NCBI RefSeq assembly: GCF_030867095.1
Contig: NC_081832.1
Location: 56,343,444-56,407,443 of the forward strand
Reading direction: 5' to 3'
From: Alligator mississippiensis
Taxonomy: Eukaryota; Chordata; Crocodylia; Alligatoridae
Length of the DNA: 64,000 nt
This document shows, piece by piece, positions 44,633 through 57,599 of this stretch. The position numbers and the translations under genes are program-made. How positions within the stretch are numbered: position 1 is the stretch's first letter; every line of letters begins with the position of its first letter. The notes beneath the pieces were generated by a model that saw nothing but the letters and a program-made list of their open reading frames with translations, did no database searches and was not told where the DNA came from.

Positions 44633-46655
44633 ACATTAAAACTTGTGGCAGAGGTGATATATTTTATTAGACCAACTAGGTATTTTAAAAAAAATAGAAT
44701 ATTTGCAAGCTTTTGGGCATCTTTCATTTCTACCTACATGAACTTAGCACCTCAGAACAGCTGGTAACAGACACTCAGAAAAAAACTGAACTTCTGAATG
44801 CCCACTTTGCTTTGGTATTTCACCGGACCAAGGGGAAAGACAAGTAAGATAAGGATCACAGGGGGCATGATGGCAATGATTGCCTTCCCACTGCGGATGC
44901 TGAGTTGGTGCAAAACCAACTAGAAAAGCTAGACATTTGTAAGTCAGCAGGACCAGATGTACTTCACCCGAGAGTGCTGATGGAGCTGGCTGAGGTCATT
45001 GCAGAACCCCTGGCAAAACTCTTTCAGAAAACATGGCACATGGGAAATCCCTGAGGATTGGAAGACGGCCAATATTGTGCCCATCTTCAAGAAGAGGAAG
45101 AGCGAGGACCCAGGCAACTATAGACCAATCAGCCTAACCTTCATTCCAGGGAAAAGTCCTGGAAAAACTCATTAAAGAATCTATGTGTGATATGCTCGTT
45201 GAGGGTAAGATTCTGAATGACAGTCAGCATGGCTTCATCACAGGTAGGTCTTGTCTTACCAATCTCATCTCCTTCTATGAATGGGTGTCTCACCACCTGA
45301 ATACAGGAGAGAAGGTCAACATTATATACTTAGACTTCCAAAAGGCTTTTGATTTAGTATCCCATGATATCCTTGTAGAAAAAATGGAAGATTGTGGGCT
45401 TAACTGCTCAATAGTTCAGTGGGTGGAAAACCGGCTGCATGGTAGGACCCAGAGAGTTCTCATGAACGGATCTGTGTCATCCTGGCAAGAAGTGGCTGGT
45501 GGTGTCCCTCAGGAGTCCGTGCTTGGACCGGTGCTTTTCAACATCTTTATTAATGATTTAGATGTTGGGGTGAAAGGCTTGCTGGCCAAGTTTGCAGATG
45601 ACATCAAGTTATGTGGGAACATGGTCATGCCATAAGATAGGTTGTAGATACAGGTGGACCTGGACAGGCTAGAGAGTTGGGTGGACCAGAACCAGATGAA
45701 GTTCAACACTCAGAAGTGTAAGTTGCCCCATCTGGGGGCAAACAATCCCCACCATACCTACGGGTTCGGTGGTGACAATTTGACTTGCACCATGGCTGAA
45801 AGTTACCTAGGGGTAGTGATTGACCATCACGTGAACATAAGCCAGCACTGCGATGCTGTGGCCAGCAGGGTAAACAACATGCTGGCATGCATTAACTGTT
45901 GCATCTCATGCAAAACTAAGGAAGTGATACTCCCACTGTGCTCTGCACTGGTGAGGACCGCAGTTGGAGTACTGCATCCAGTTCTGGGTGCTGTACTTCA
46001 ACAAAGACATGGAAAAACTTGAGAGGGTCCAGAGAAGAGCCACCCATATGATCAGAGACTTGCAAGACAAGCCATACGAGGAGAGGCTGAGGGACTTGGA
46101 CCTCCAGCCTGCAGAAGAGAAGGCTGAGGGGGAATTTGGTAACAGCTTACTGCTATATCAAGGGAGTACATCAAGAATTCGGTGAACAGCTGTTCACCAG
46201 GGCATGCATGGGGAAAAGCAGGAGCAATGGATACAAACTCCTGGAAGGTCGCTTCAGGCTCAATTCCAAGAAAACTCCTTCACAGTCAAGGTGTCCAGGC
46301 TGTGGAATAAACTCCCTCCAGTGGTGGTGCAGTCATCTATCCTGGAAATCTTCAAAAGGAGACTGGACTGTCACCGCACTGGGGTCACTTGACCCCAGTT
46401 GTATTTTACTGCCTAGTGCAGGGGGACTGGACCCAATTATCTACAAGGTCTCTTCCAGCCCCTAACAGTCTATGAATCTATGAAACTTACAATGTTTGCA
46501 GTTTTCTATGCCTGATGAAGGGTGCTTGTTCCTGAAAGCTTACAAATAAAGACATTTGTTTGCAAATATCTAGCTGGTCTAATAAAACATATCATCTCTG
46601 CCACAAGTTTTGATTTCTTTTGCCTCTAGACCAATATGTCTACAACTTGGATAAC
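44633..46655. mobile_element. inverted pair of Penelope-like tails split by a CR1
   Basis: The left arm (44633-44730, minus sense) and right arm (46500-46655, plus sense) both contain the GTCTAATAAAA tail and the AGAGGTGATATAT / ATATCATCTCT and TGTGGCAG / CTGCCACA text. The exact 11-bp direct repeat TGGATCAAAAC flanks the pair (44622-44632, 46656-46666). A CR1 occupies the space between. Confidence 0.78.
44740..46487 (+). mobile_element. CR1 LINE, 5'-truncated, well preserved RT end
   Basis: A 150-codon open frame at 45183-45635 reads [57 protein letters not shown] and LAKFADDIKL, covering RT blocks up to the FADD catalytic motif. The 3' region ends in AGTCTATGAATCTATGAA. It is among the youngest-looking CR1 copies here. 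Confidence 0.93.
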
Positions 46656-46666
46656 TGGATCAAAAC

Positions 46667-49600
46667 GTTGCATCTCTGCATTTATTTAAAGAGCTCATGT
46701 CAGCAAAAACGGTTGTCTTTTTGCAACAACAAATACACATACAGGAAAAAATGAACTTAATATGGACTAATTATAACATGATTATGGGCAAATATTACAG
46801 AGGATGACTGCATTATATCATTTTCAAATATAGACAGGTCAGAGGCTGTAGTTTAAAGGTCTGATCATGGGATATGCTGTAAATTTCATGAGACATTTAT
46901 CTTAATGGTCACTGAAATAATGGAAATCTAAGGTCCTTAACACCATGAAGAATCAGACTTTGAGAAGTTACAGACAATATGTAGCAAGCTGAAGAAAAAG
47001 ATCCTTCAATCAACTGTACAAGAAAATTGTGTTGCTGATGGTAAAATTCTTAGTAGCTTGGCTTTCTCAATTGGCGCATCCCCTTCACTAAGGGGAATTT
47101 GCCATACCTACTGATAGACACAGTAGATTAGGAGATCAAAAAGCTTTGTTTTCTTTATCTCAAGAAAGATTTCTGTTATCTGTAATCTGAAGATTATATG
47201 CCTTTCCCACACTCACAGAAGCTCTGTCCCTATTCCTAGGTTTTTCAGTGCAGTCCCAGAGATTCATACCTGCAGTGTATTTTTAAACTTGTTCTGCTGT
47301 GCTTTTTGCTGTCACCATTTTATCCGTTCCTGTGATTCAGCACCTTTCCAAGCAGCGTTACCTGGGAGATGAAGCAGCAGCAAAGGAAAAACAAATGGAG
47401 ATGAAGGAAACCGAATACTAGGAGAAGGCAGAAGAGATGTGAAAGGAAACCAGCAAAAAATAGGGAAAGTAAAGAGACAGGAAAGGTTAACAAAGAAATA
47501 GAAGTGAAAGGGGGAAAGAGTGCAAAAGATAAAACGAAGCTAAGAGTATTTTGTCTGGTTCTCAAATCACTTCCAGTTATTTAAAAAAAAAAACAGTTCT
47601 AAATGTTTTTTAATTCCCAGTTTCTAAACATAAAAATTCTCTCTCTGCCATCTTTACAATCTATATAAAGGCGTGACAGTGGGTTCAACATCAATATTAG
47701 AGACCTTCATTTCTTCCACACTTGCAGGATTGATTATGCAAATGCTATGCATAAAGCTAAACACAGTACCTATGTGTTTGCAGTCTCAGGTAAGAAAGCA
47801 ACCATATGTGAATTTTCTACAAAAAGCATTGAGATTTCCGGAAACTTTCAAAATATTTCATATATACTATAAAATAAATCTCAGTTTTCTCACTTCTTCT
47901 TCCCTTTTCTCCCTAACATTTTTCACTAGAGAACAAAAAAATCAGAGTATTTTCACAGACAAAGGAAACAAACAAATCAAAATTAAATTTTACATGAAAC
48001 AGTTCCAAGTGATTGTTCTGAAAAAAAACACCATCAAAAAATGAAACATTTTTAAATGTAATTGAAATATTTTAAAGACTGTTGTGCAAGATGCTTTTCC
48101 CCTAGTTCTACCACTAGGAAATTTGCTGCTACAACAGAGGATGAGCAGAAAAACTGGTATTAGGCTTTAATCCTGAAAACTCCTACACATGTCTAATTTT
48201 AACTAAGAACAGCTTCATTGATTGTATGTAGAAACTTGTACTTAGATACTGTCATATTCATACCTTGAAATACACTGCAACCCACAGAATTACCAGAACA
48301 CAGCTAAACAAAGGTAATTGACTTTTTATTACTTGAATTATGCAAACATGATATAATGGTAGGAGGTATACTCTTAAGGCAATCCATTCCAACCTGATAT
48401 ATTCTTGCATTGTATTTCTAGATTCCACTAAACATTGTAATAAAATGCTGTTCTCTTTGTAGGAATATCTTTTTCCTGGTATGTCTTTAAAGGAGCCTGA
48501 TTCTTAACATTTTGTAGAGGTAGTCTGTTCTAAAGTTATTGCGGCAATTTTCAAGGTGAATATTTTCACAAGGATATGTTAGAATTATATAGAATTATGT
48601 GAAATGTTATTTTTTTCCTCTAGGACTGGATTGTAAAAATCTTTAGACGGGTATAGGAATTGTTAATATTTCATAATAAAAAGAAATAACATGCTCTAAA
48701 GCCCTGCGTAATATCTTTGACTCTGTCTTCCTATATTTCTCACCTCTTTGACTTCATGTATCTTATCTTTCAGGAGCAACAGACAAGGCAGTCTTTAAAT
48801 TATTTACACAGCTGACAAAAAATTATACTTGAGCACTTTCTTACCCAATCAAAGTAAATGGTTTCTGTTTCGTTGGTGAGCCAAGTTATGTGTTATCCCT
48901 CAGTTGTCTAATTTTTCTTGGCTGAATGTGGTTTGCATAATAATAGCTATTTCTTAATGGTACACTATGCAAAATACTGTAGCTTGCAGTTATAAGTCAC
49001 TGTGCAGTGATTGGCTGTGACTGAAGTACTTGAACGTGATTTAGACCATACCTTCTGTTGTTAAGTAACAAAGCTGTGCTGATCAAGGCTAAGGATTTTT
49101 ATAGGAAACAAACTGTGAGGCTGAAACTAATTATTAGCAGAGGATATAGTTACTACTGAGTTAACAGGGTCCATTACAGTATCTGGAGCTATGCTTCTGG
49201 TCAAGAGCAGAAAAATGTCCTTTTATTCTAAAATGCTTTTATTTTTAGAGGATATTCTCCCACAGTGAGTTCAAAATTGCGTCAGGGAGGAACTTTCAAA
49301 AAGGAGCAAAGTAGGTACAGCTAAGCTTGTTTTTATTTCATTTTAGAAAGAGATGGGGAAAGAGGAGGAAAGGAAGAGGAACTGTAGGCCTTGAGAGGTC
49401 CTCTGTGGAACCCCAAAGGCTGTTGTGCTTCCATTGTCACTCAGAACTTCCTTGACCAACATTAGAAAAAAATGGTGCTAGGGAATTTGACTAAATATAT
49501 AGTGTAAAACCAATAATTCTTCTCATAATCTCCAAACTTCAGAAATAACTTTTATGTTGTAATGCCACATCCTCACAGTTGTGTCTAATTGCTCAGATCC

Positions 49601-50174
49601 ATTTTGGCTCTGCTACTAGTATTATCAAAATCCATAGTTGTCTTTAAAGGACAGTTTTGAGAGTATTGTAGTGTTGCCTTGTTAAAATAATTGGCAAATA
49701 TGATGGTTTTATTTCTTATTTTCCTTTACTTTAAACACAAGTGCTACCTGTTTTGGAGAACTGCTGTCATTTCATCTGAAAGGGGGAAGGGGGAAGTTAC
49801 CTTAATAAAGGAACCCAACTCTATGTACAATGAAGTAGGCAAGAGTTCCACTGTCTGCAGTGAAATACAGCTTTAGATATGTCACCAGTAGTCCCTATTT
49901 CCCCCAGTCCAACAGGTTAGTGGAAAATGGTACCAAAATACTAAAACACCAATACTAAAATGTGGCTAAAAAGTAACATGCTGATTTGCGCGTAATACCG
50001 TCAGGATGTTAGTGTACCTGCAGAATAGCCCCCATATTCTAGGAGGTTATTGCTCCAGACAGATGCATACTACAGAAAAATAAAACATTTTCCAAATCCC
50101 AGAAGAGAATGATGTATGTGGTACTGAGTCATCTCTTTTACTTAAGGAGGTCTCAGAGGGGCAATAACCATGGC
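46667..50174. other. intergenic stretch, nothing recognised
   Basis: These 3.5 kb of AT-rich sequence hold no gene, clear transposon end or RNA gene that I can identify. It is one of the least repeat-laden parts of the desert. Confidence 0.4.
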
Positions 50175-50280
50175 AAGTTAAAGTTTGTGAGCTTTGTTGG
50201 GTCAACTTATGTAGCAGGAAGAGATCAGAAACAAGCTTTCAGACCGTCAAGTGCCCTTCAGCAGGTCTGAGGAAGAAGCA
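50175..50280 (-). mobile_element. diverged Penelope-like tail
   Basis: On the minus strand CCTGCTGAAGGGCAC, CTGAAAGCTTG and GTTGACCCAACAAA align with CCTGATGAAGGG, CGAAAGCTTGC and GTTGGTCTAATAAA of the other tails. The divergence suggests an older subfamily. Confidence 0.5.
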
Positions 50281-52041
50281 ATCAAATTCAGGCTAAGTAT
50301 ATGTTAAAACAGTCACTCCCACTTTGACTTAATTAAGTTAGCTAATTAAACCACCTGAAAGAACTGGACAGTCACCACCTGTGGAGCGAAGAGGAGTTAG
50401 CAAAGGGGAGATAAACTGTAATGAATCAAAGTCAGTGGTTGAATCCATGCTTTTTTTCTTTTGTCTGGTAAAGCTATGAATCTTTCTTCTCAAATCTATC
50501 TTCCCTTGAGGAAAAAAAACCTATGAGACTTGAAATGTAGTGGTTATTTTGTGAAAAAGTCTTTCTTAGTGATGATAGGACACTTCTGTCCTTGTTATTT
50601 TTTCCTGTCTGAGTCTGCTATCAGAAGTAGTGGTAGCTTGGTTTTCCTGAACCTGCATGCAGCATGTCAAGACAGTGGAGCCCCAAGGCATGGCATGACC
50701 AAAACTAATGGACTGTGCTGCCATGTAAACAGGTGGAAAAGCAAAAATGTTGCAGCATATTTTTGGAATATTTTTGGTGAGTAGACTTTTTCCTGAAATG
50801 CTGTATTATGTTATTTTTGATTATTAGCAGTTGTGTTGGGCTGGGGAAGGCAAAATATGCAAACCCCAGATTTAAAACTTTCATAAGAGCTAGTTGCATC
50901 CAGTTGCCTTGTGTGGAGGTTCACATGAGGCAATACTGACCAGTTAAAACTCAGAAACTGAAGCAGACATCTGTCAGAGTCTTGGTCTCTGATTGATGCC
51001 TGAACAACAGATTTCTCCTCTCTTGATAGTGAATCTGATGCCCTTTCAATGCATTTCTGTACCTGATTGTTCAGAAAATTGTTTAATCTAGACTACATAT
51101 ATGCCTTCACTTTTCTCATTTAATGCTACTAACCAGATAAATCTATTTGAACAAAGTAATTTGGTGGTGGTGTTATACCTGTTCACCTGCCAAAATTGTT
51201 TTCTTTTCTTAGTTTTCCTGACTCCTTTCCAGGCTGTGTTTACTTCTGTGTCACACTTTAAATCTCAGTACAGTGTGACAGAATTGTCAATACATTGCCT
51301 AACTTCTCGAATTTTGTCTTGGAGGCATTCTAATTTAGACTACGATTGTATTCATACTCCTTCCATTACAGACCCGAAGAAGTATTGTTATCTTTCAGCA
51401 TCCTGTAGGTCTCAAATTAATGCACATCCTTTGAAATAGTTTTCATGTTGAAGCAAAGTATGCAATTTAACTTGGGAAAGCATCTTTGATAGCAAGTGAG
51501 ATTTCTGCTTAGCAATAAACAGCACATGTTTACCTTTTTGCCACCAACATTAAATCAGTAGCTGTAGCAACATGAACCTTTACTTATGGTAGCTGGGAAC
51601 AGAAACAAACTCTATTTCAGGAGATGAATGTAATAGAAATTGAAGTGACATCCTTAAGTTTCTAATATTTTTCTAAATATTGTGACTTTTGCAAAAATGT
51701 TTTTTACATAAGACCAGGAACGGACATAGAGGTAGTCATAGTTAGCTAAGTTTCCTATGTTTTGCCTTCATGGTTCCATTGGCTAAACATTTGGCTTCTG
51801 TCATGTGCATCTTGTTAAAGGGCTTGTGAGTAACACTTGGCCACATGTAGCTCTCTGCAAGCACAGGATCAACTCGGGAACAGAGTCAGGGGTTGAGAAT
51901 GGCATCATGGAGAATCATACCCTCTTGTAGCCCTTGGGGTTGAGGGAAGAATGATCTGAGAGAATGGCAAATATGTTTTCCACATCCTCTAAGCCCTTTG
52001 ACAGTGATTTAAAGGGACCTCTGTGTGAAGACATCAAATAA
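50281..52041. other. intergenic stretch, nothing recognised
   Basis: I see no gene, RNA gene or nameable repeat; the sequence is AT-rich. Confidence 0.4.
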
Positions 52042-52399
52042 TTAGGGACCTATTTAACTTTTAAATTCACAGAAATCACAAAATCTGTGACTGTCTGCAA
52101 AATCGACTTAAAAAAAAATTAATAAAAATAAAATCCTGGCTCCCCAGTGGGAGCCAGTGGTCCTTGTTGCCTTGCAGCCCACCTGGAAGAGGAAGACACC
52201 AGCTGGTGGGATGGCAGAAGGGCAGTCAGCAGCCAAGAAGTCAACTTCCTCCTCATCCCTCCTCCCTCTTGGGGCCTCTCCACCAACCAGTGGTGAGGGG
52301 TGCGGCCATCGGGAAATGCCTGTGAAAGTGGCTCTTTGTGCTGCAACCAACCTGTGAAAATTCCTTTGTCTGGATGCAAATTAAGTACGTCCCTAACTG
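52042..52399. mobile_element. MITE with TTAGGGAC termini
   Basis: TTAGGGACCTATTTAA and, on the other strand, TTAGGGACGTACTTAA bound a 358-bp unit with a GC-rich centre. A related left end lies at 41746. The superfamily is not fixed since no target duplication is clear. Confidence 0.6.
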
Positions 52400-53159
52400 T
52401 GACCCCTCTGTAGTCTCACTTTGTTGCTGAGGGTAAGTAAAGAACCAGTAGGGTTGGCTTGTTTATTTGTTTCGTTCCCCTTGCTGGGTCAATGTTCTTC
52501 ACATTTAATTCAGAAGAACCTAGAGTTTTTTCCCTCTTTGTCAGTAGTTTTGAGTACAGTATGTGCTGTAGCTTTCTTAGTGAAAGGGTGACATTCTTGT
52601 TTCCCTACAATATTTTATTCATTACTACAGAGGAGAATTGCAAACAGCTACTGAGGTTTCAGTTCTCATACAGTCAAAAAATAAGAAATGTGTCCAAAAA
52701 AAATCATGCTGTGCCATACTGTTACATAAAGCTAAATCTGCAGGCATTTGGTGTTCTATGAGAAATACCAGATCTCCATACTCATCATTAAGCCCATGCA
52801 GATTCAAATACAAATAAACCTGCTTATATTTTTGGCACATTTTGATCAGCACCTATATTGAGAGGATCTTTTCACTAGCAAAGCATTTTTAATCTGCCAT
52901 GTTGTCTTTGTACAAAGTACTAGTGGTAACTTTTGAAGGCACAGATATCTTAAAACACACGTAACTCTTTGCTCGTTGCAAGGTGTTTTATGTGTTCAGA
53001 GCAATGTACTGCGTTCGTGGCTACATTTCCAAAATTTGCATACCTCTGTTCCAAGTGAATTTGCATGCCTCAGTTTTGAGATGCCTGCTCTTAAAACACT
53101 GTCTGGCCCAGTTATCAGGAATGCTATGTACCAGCAGGTCTTGTTGATGTAAGTCTCAG

Positions 53160-53830
53160 ACAGTACCATAATGGGGTAGGTGAAGGGGGCACCCACCCCA
53201 GGTGCAGATTTAGCAGGGGTGTCAGGATAGTGGCCACTAGGGAGCCTGTACCATGGTGGGGATTTAAACTGCTGTGTGGGGAGTCTGTGTTGTTGCATCA
53301 AGAACAGTAACCTGAGCCTGGCACAGCAGCAGAAGGTAGGTAACTGCAGACAGAGTGCAGTGACCCATGCCTAGCAGGAGCAGCAGCCTTGAGCCTTTGC
53401 TGGGTTGCCTGTCAGGATGAGTCCCCAGCTGAAGTAAGACCTTTTCAGACTCCTCTCCCCTTCCATCACTTTGCTCCATCCAGAGTGCCAAAACAGTCAG
53501 CCTTTGGCAGTAGTGTAACTAAGGCAGGGCAACTGGAGCAGTAGTCCTGGGTGCCAACTTTTGGGGTTGAGGAATGGAAAAATACATTTCTGACAGGTGG
53601 CAGCTGCTAACTGGGGGAGCCTTGGTGCCCCGAGTTTTTGCCCACTGTGATACCACTTTCCCCAAGGAGAAAACATAGGTAGCCCTGGAATAGCTCCCTA
53701 TTCCAGGATATCTCCATCCTGCTGCCCTTATACTAGACCCTGCAGACACGGAGAAGGAGTCTCTGCCAGCCCCCAGGTAGACACCCCATTTCTGGTCTGA
53801 GAAGAAATCATAGGTCCTCCTTTCCATGGA
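53160..53830. repeat. GC-rich stretch, probably old DNA-transposon remains
   Basis: GTAGTGTAACTAAGGCAGGG and GGGTGCCAACTTT are phrases of a common reptilian MITE type. Ends cannot be fixed, so this is a weak call. Confidence 0.35.
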
Positions 53831-54164
53831 GAGAATCAGCCTGGAATGTCACCTGCCTAAAAGTCACTCCTTCCACAGGCAACCAGTAAAGAGACAAACA
53901 GCAAAAGGATTTATTATAAAAACAGAACAAGTATAAGAAATCTTACGTTTGCCAGAGATATAATAGAAACAAAAGACAACACCAGAACATTGAGCTGTTC
54001 TTATCTTCCACCTTAAAACCAAAGATGCAGTCTCTACCCAGATTCACTGGGCTAAATGCAGCTCCTGCCTCTACTTGTCAGGGCTTCCTGCATTTTGCTC
54101 TCACCTTGCTTTACTCAACCTCCTTGGGCACTTATACATGTGCTTCAGTTGGGGGGAGGGGAAG

Positions 54165-54420
54165 GGGGGGAGGAGGTACTTTAATTAGAGTGACTCTTGG
54201 AACCTTTCTAATTAAAGTAGTTGGAGTGTCACATATATTTGGGTCTCTGAGCTGAAAAATGGCAGCAGGGACGCTTGAACTAAAGCTCATTGAACACATT
54301 TCAGTTAAAGCAGCCCCAACACCACTGTTTTACAGGTATTTAATTTAATGCACTGTAATTACAGCACATTAATGAATATGTAGATGCACCCACAGAGTGC
54401 ATGTGTAAATACCTTCTTGG
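54165..54420. repeat. unclassified dispersed repeat
   Basis: ATTAGAGTGACTCTTGG and TCTAATTAAAGTAG resemble the HMMR intron 1 repeat near 5955-5995. No clean ends are seen. Confidence 0.4.
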
Positions 54421-54977
54421 GGCTGGCTTACTGTGCTGTGCAGGAAGTCTAAATAGCATTAATTACACATGTAAATTCACCAACACCGGCCCAAGGCCAT
54501 AGTCTAAACAGACTAGAAGTGAGAAGGAAACTGAGCATCATGGTGATTTGACTTGCCCAAGATCATATGGCAGTTACTGATAGAGTTGAGCGTAGCCAGG
54601 TTTCTTGATTCCTGTTCACAAACTGTTGTTATCCCTTCCTTTTGCCATTGCTTGGAATGCCTAACATGTTCTCTCTGCAACAAAAGTTATTTCTCTAACT
54701 AACAAACTTCCTGGCACTTCCACTGAAGGTGTTGATTCCCTGTGCAGTCACTGTCTAAACAAGCCACACTGATTTCTTAGTACATCTATTTATATTTTCT
54801 TCACTTCTTATATTTACATGCCACATTCAGAATCATACTCATCTGCACTCTCCTTTGAGCATATACTGCCATTAGTCTCATTCTACCTACCTCTTGGAGG
54901 GGTCATCACCATTTTACTGGTAGGAAAGCTGGAAAAGTCAGGTGACTTGCACAAGACACTTCAAGGATAAGGATGCA

Positions 54978-55768
54978 CAGGATGGTCATAATTATTTTAG
55001 AGAAATCTGGGACAGAGAGAAATTATTGGGGCGGGGGGGGGGGGATGCACATTCATGGGCACACACACACACATGCATGCCCAGAGTGTGTGGCAGTGGG
55101 CAGAGCCAGACAGAGCAGGTGTCAGAAACTCCGTGGCTTTGTCACCAGAGCTGGATCTGAGGCCAGGATGTGCTGGGGAGTGTGGTGCTCTCTTACTGGA
55201 GCTGGGGCACGGTGCTATCTGTGCATTGCATGGGCTCTGTCTAACATAGCTCAGGCCCCATCTTGGCACCTACAGCTGCATCCTGGCTTTGTGCCTCTGG
55301 GCTGGGTGGGCACAGCCAGCCCTGGCCTCGCAAACTCCCCCCAGTTAGGGCAGGGCATGGGAGGGCCAGGTTGGGCTCTGTGCATGGGGTCTGCAATGCA
55401 GCTGGCTTGGCCTGGCCCTGGGGCTCACAGCCAGGATGCACCTGCAGGTGCTGGGATGGGGCCAGAGGTGCGAGTTGCCATGAGGCAGGCAGAAGCCACA
55501 TAGCACTCCCAGCCTGGATGATGCCCTGGTCCCAGCCCCAGCTGCTGTCTTGGCTCCAGTGACAAAGGCACCATGCTCCCCATGGAGTCCCAACACCTGC
55601 TCCAGCCCTGCCCGCTGCCACACCCCCACCCACTCTGCCCATTGCCAAACATGCACACATGCATGCATCTCGTGACTCCCAGGTTCCCACCAATCTGGAA
55701 CTTTTTGCTTAAATTTTCTCTAATGGCGGGACACTGAGACAGCCAGTCCAAGACATATGGTCATCCTA
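54978..55768. mobile_element. inverted-repeat DNA element, about 0.8 kb
   Basis: CAGGATGGTCATAATT and, on the other strand, TAGGATGACCATATGT form the ends; inside, ATGCATGCCCAGAGTGTGTG near 55073 is mirrored near 55660-55630, so the inverted repeats are long. AGGATGACCATATGT is typical of a reptilian MITE family. The GC-rich middle makes spurious open frames. Confidence 0.6.
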
Positions 55769-57365
55769 AGCACGCTGAACATCTTATTCTAGATCATATA
55801 GCCTTCTTAATGGTGAACTTCTCCAAAAAGTTCTTGTTCAGTTCTTCTGTAAGGAAGGAAACTCTACAGTGCAATTAGATGGTTGATCAGATTTTGGCAA
55901 TAGATGTGCAATAAAAATGGCAGCTATGTATTTTTTCACTCTGTTAAAATGTGTTCTTCAGTGACTGTGAAATAGAAACAAAACTATTACGTTTGCTGTC
56001 TGTATCTTTTGAAGGCAACAGTTGCCCTGATGATTTCATAAATAAGGCACTGTAGGTTACCATTGTTACTTCTTGTTTTCTCCATCACCTTCACAACTCG
56101 TGAATCACTTCTCTTGAGGTGAAGGGGAAGCTGTTCGCAAGCACATTCTCTGTCAAAGTCTTGTCAAGCAATCTTAAAGATTAGTGCTTAAACTTCAGAT
56201 CTTCTACAAGAGTTATCACTGTGGATTTAGTGAGCAAGTGGGGATTGAAGAACCACAAGTCTCTTGTACAATTTAATCAAATCTATATACTAATTAGAAA
56301 TTGGAAATAAATAGTGGCAGGGTTGTTAATCCTTGAAGCCCAAGTCCAAATAATTGTGGTGTTGGGACCTTGCAGAGCTTTCCACTCAGTATTGATGTAC
56401 TGCCCGATCCCACCTATTGTCTGAAAATTACGTATAAAAACCACAGACTCAAGGGTAAGTTTCAAAACAACTGGACTATATTGTTAAAGAGGTAAGGCAA
56501 ACAGTAGGATAATGACCCATATATACAATAGCAGACAATACTACAACAATGTGAGGGATAACCACAGAGACAACAAACAGAGAGCAAATAGCCTCTCTGA
56601 CCACACAGTGGCTCCGCAGAAACTGGCAGCTCGGTGTGAAGCTCTCGCTGCAGTTCCTCTCGGGGAACTGAGCACTTCAAGGATCAAAGGGGTGGGTAAT
56701 ACTTTACCATCAGCAGAGATGATGGGGCTTGATGGTCACCTGGACTGATATCCTATCAATCAGCAATGCTTCCTCCTTGGAGCAGCACTTAATCTGCTAG
56801 GACACCAATCATCTCGCTCTACCAATCAACAGTCAAAACCCACTACATAAACCAAACAATTCTCTCTCAAATTCCCTCACAGATGCACCAGTTCAACCAA
56901 AGGGCTGCATTTGCACCTCCACAGACTTAACCCCCTCAAGTGAACCCACTCATCCATCCTCTCTCAGGTGCAAGCTCCTTTTTAATTTCACAAGTCACTC
57001 CACTACCGATCATTTACCGGTCAATCACGCTCTCTCAAGAGGCCTATCAATCATTTGTCAATCACCATGTATACCAATCACTATTCTTCACACCTCAGAA
57101 CTAATGTATCCATACTGACAGCCTCACACTCGCTTTGACTGGAAAATGATTATACAACTAATATCTAAATTGTGTATGCTCCTTCACTCTAGTTAGGTCA
57201 ACACCTTATTGAAGTTGAAAGGTGAGCTCTCTCTAGAATCTTCCTAGCATCACCTCCCCTGAGCATGTGCAAAACTACTCTCTTCACTTAACCAACCATT
57301 ACTGAAACAAACATCTGTGGTCTGGAGCCAGGGAGGAGAGCTAAACACCCCTTCCCCTGCTCAAA
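55769..57365. other. intergenic stretch, nothing recognised
   Basis: I see no gene or repeat ends; the sequence 56750-57130 is rich in CAATCA and CTCA words but has no regular period. Confidence 0.35.
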
Positions 57366-57367
57366 CT

Positions 57368-57520
57368 TACTGCTGGCTGCAATTGTGGACTACAAATCCA
57401 AAGGCACCTGGATGCAGGAAGAGGAAGTGATGAGCAATCTTGCAGAGTCCTGGTGCTGTAATTCTGGACTGCAAATCCCAGAGACCTCCAGGGCAGCAAG
57501 AAGAGGAAGTGAGCACATAG
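57368..57520. repeat. tandem duplication of about 80 bp
   Basis: GGACTACAAATCC ... AGAAGAGGAAGTGA and GGACTGCAAATCCC ... AAGAAGAGGAAGTGAG occur head to tail, at about 75% identity by eye. Confidence 0.55.
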
Positions 57521-57599
57521 CTAGAGAGCTGTGCTCTAGTGCCCCCCAGCTTCTGGTCTGAGCCACTGCAGGCATGTGGCTGCATTTCCTGAATGAAAG

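Noticed and set aside
45183-45635. 150-codon open frame as a host gene
   Set aside because: Its motifs are those of CR1 reverse transcriptase and the CR1 3' region follows in order.
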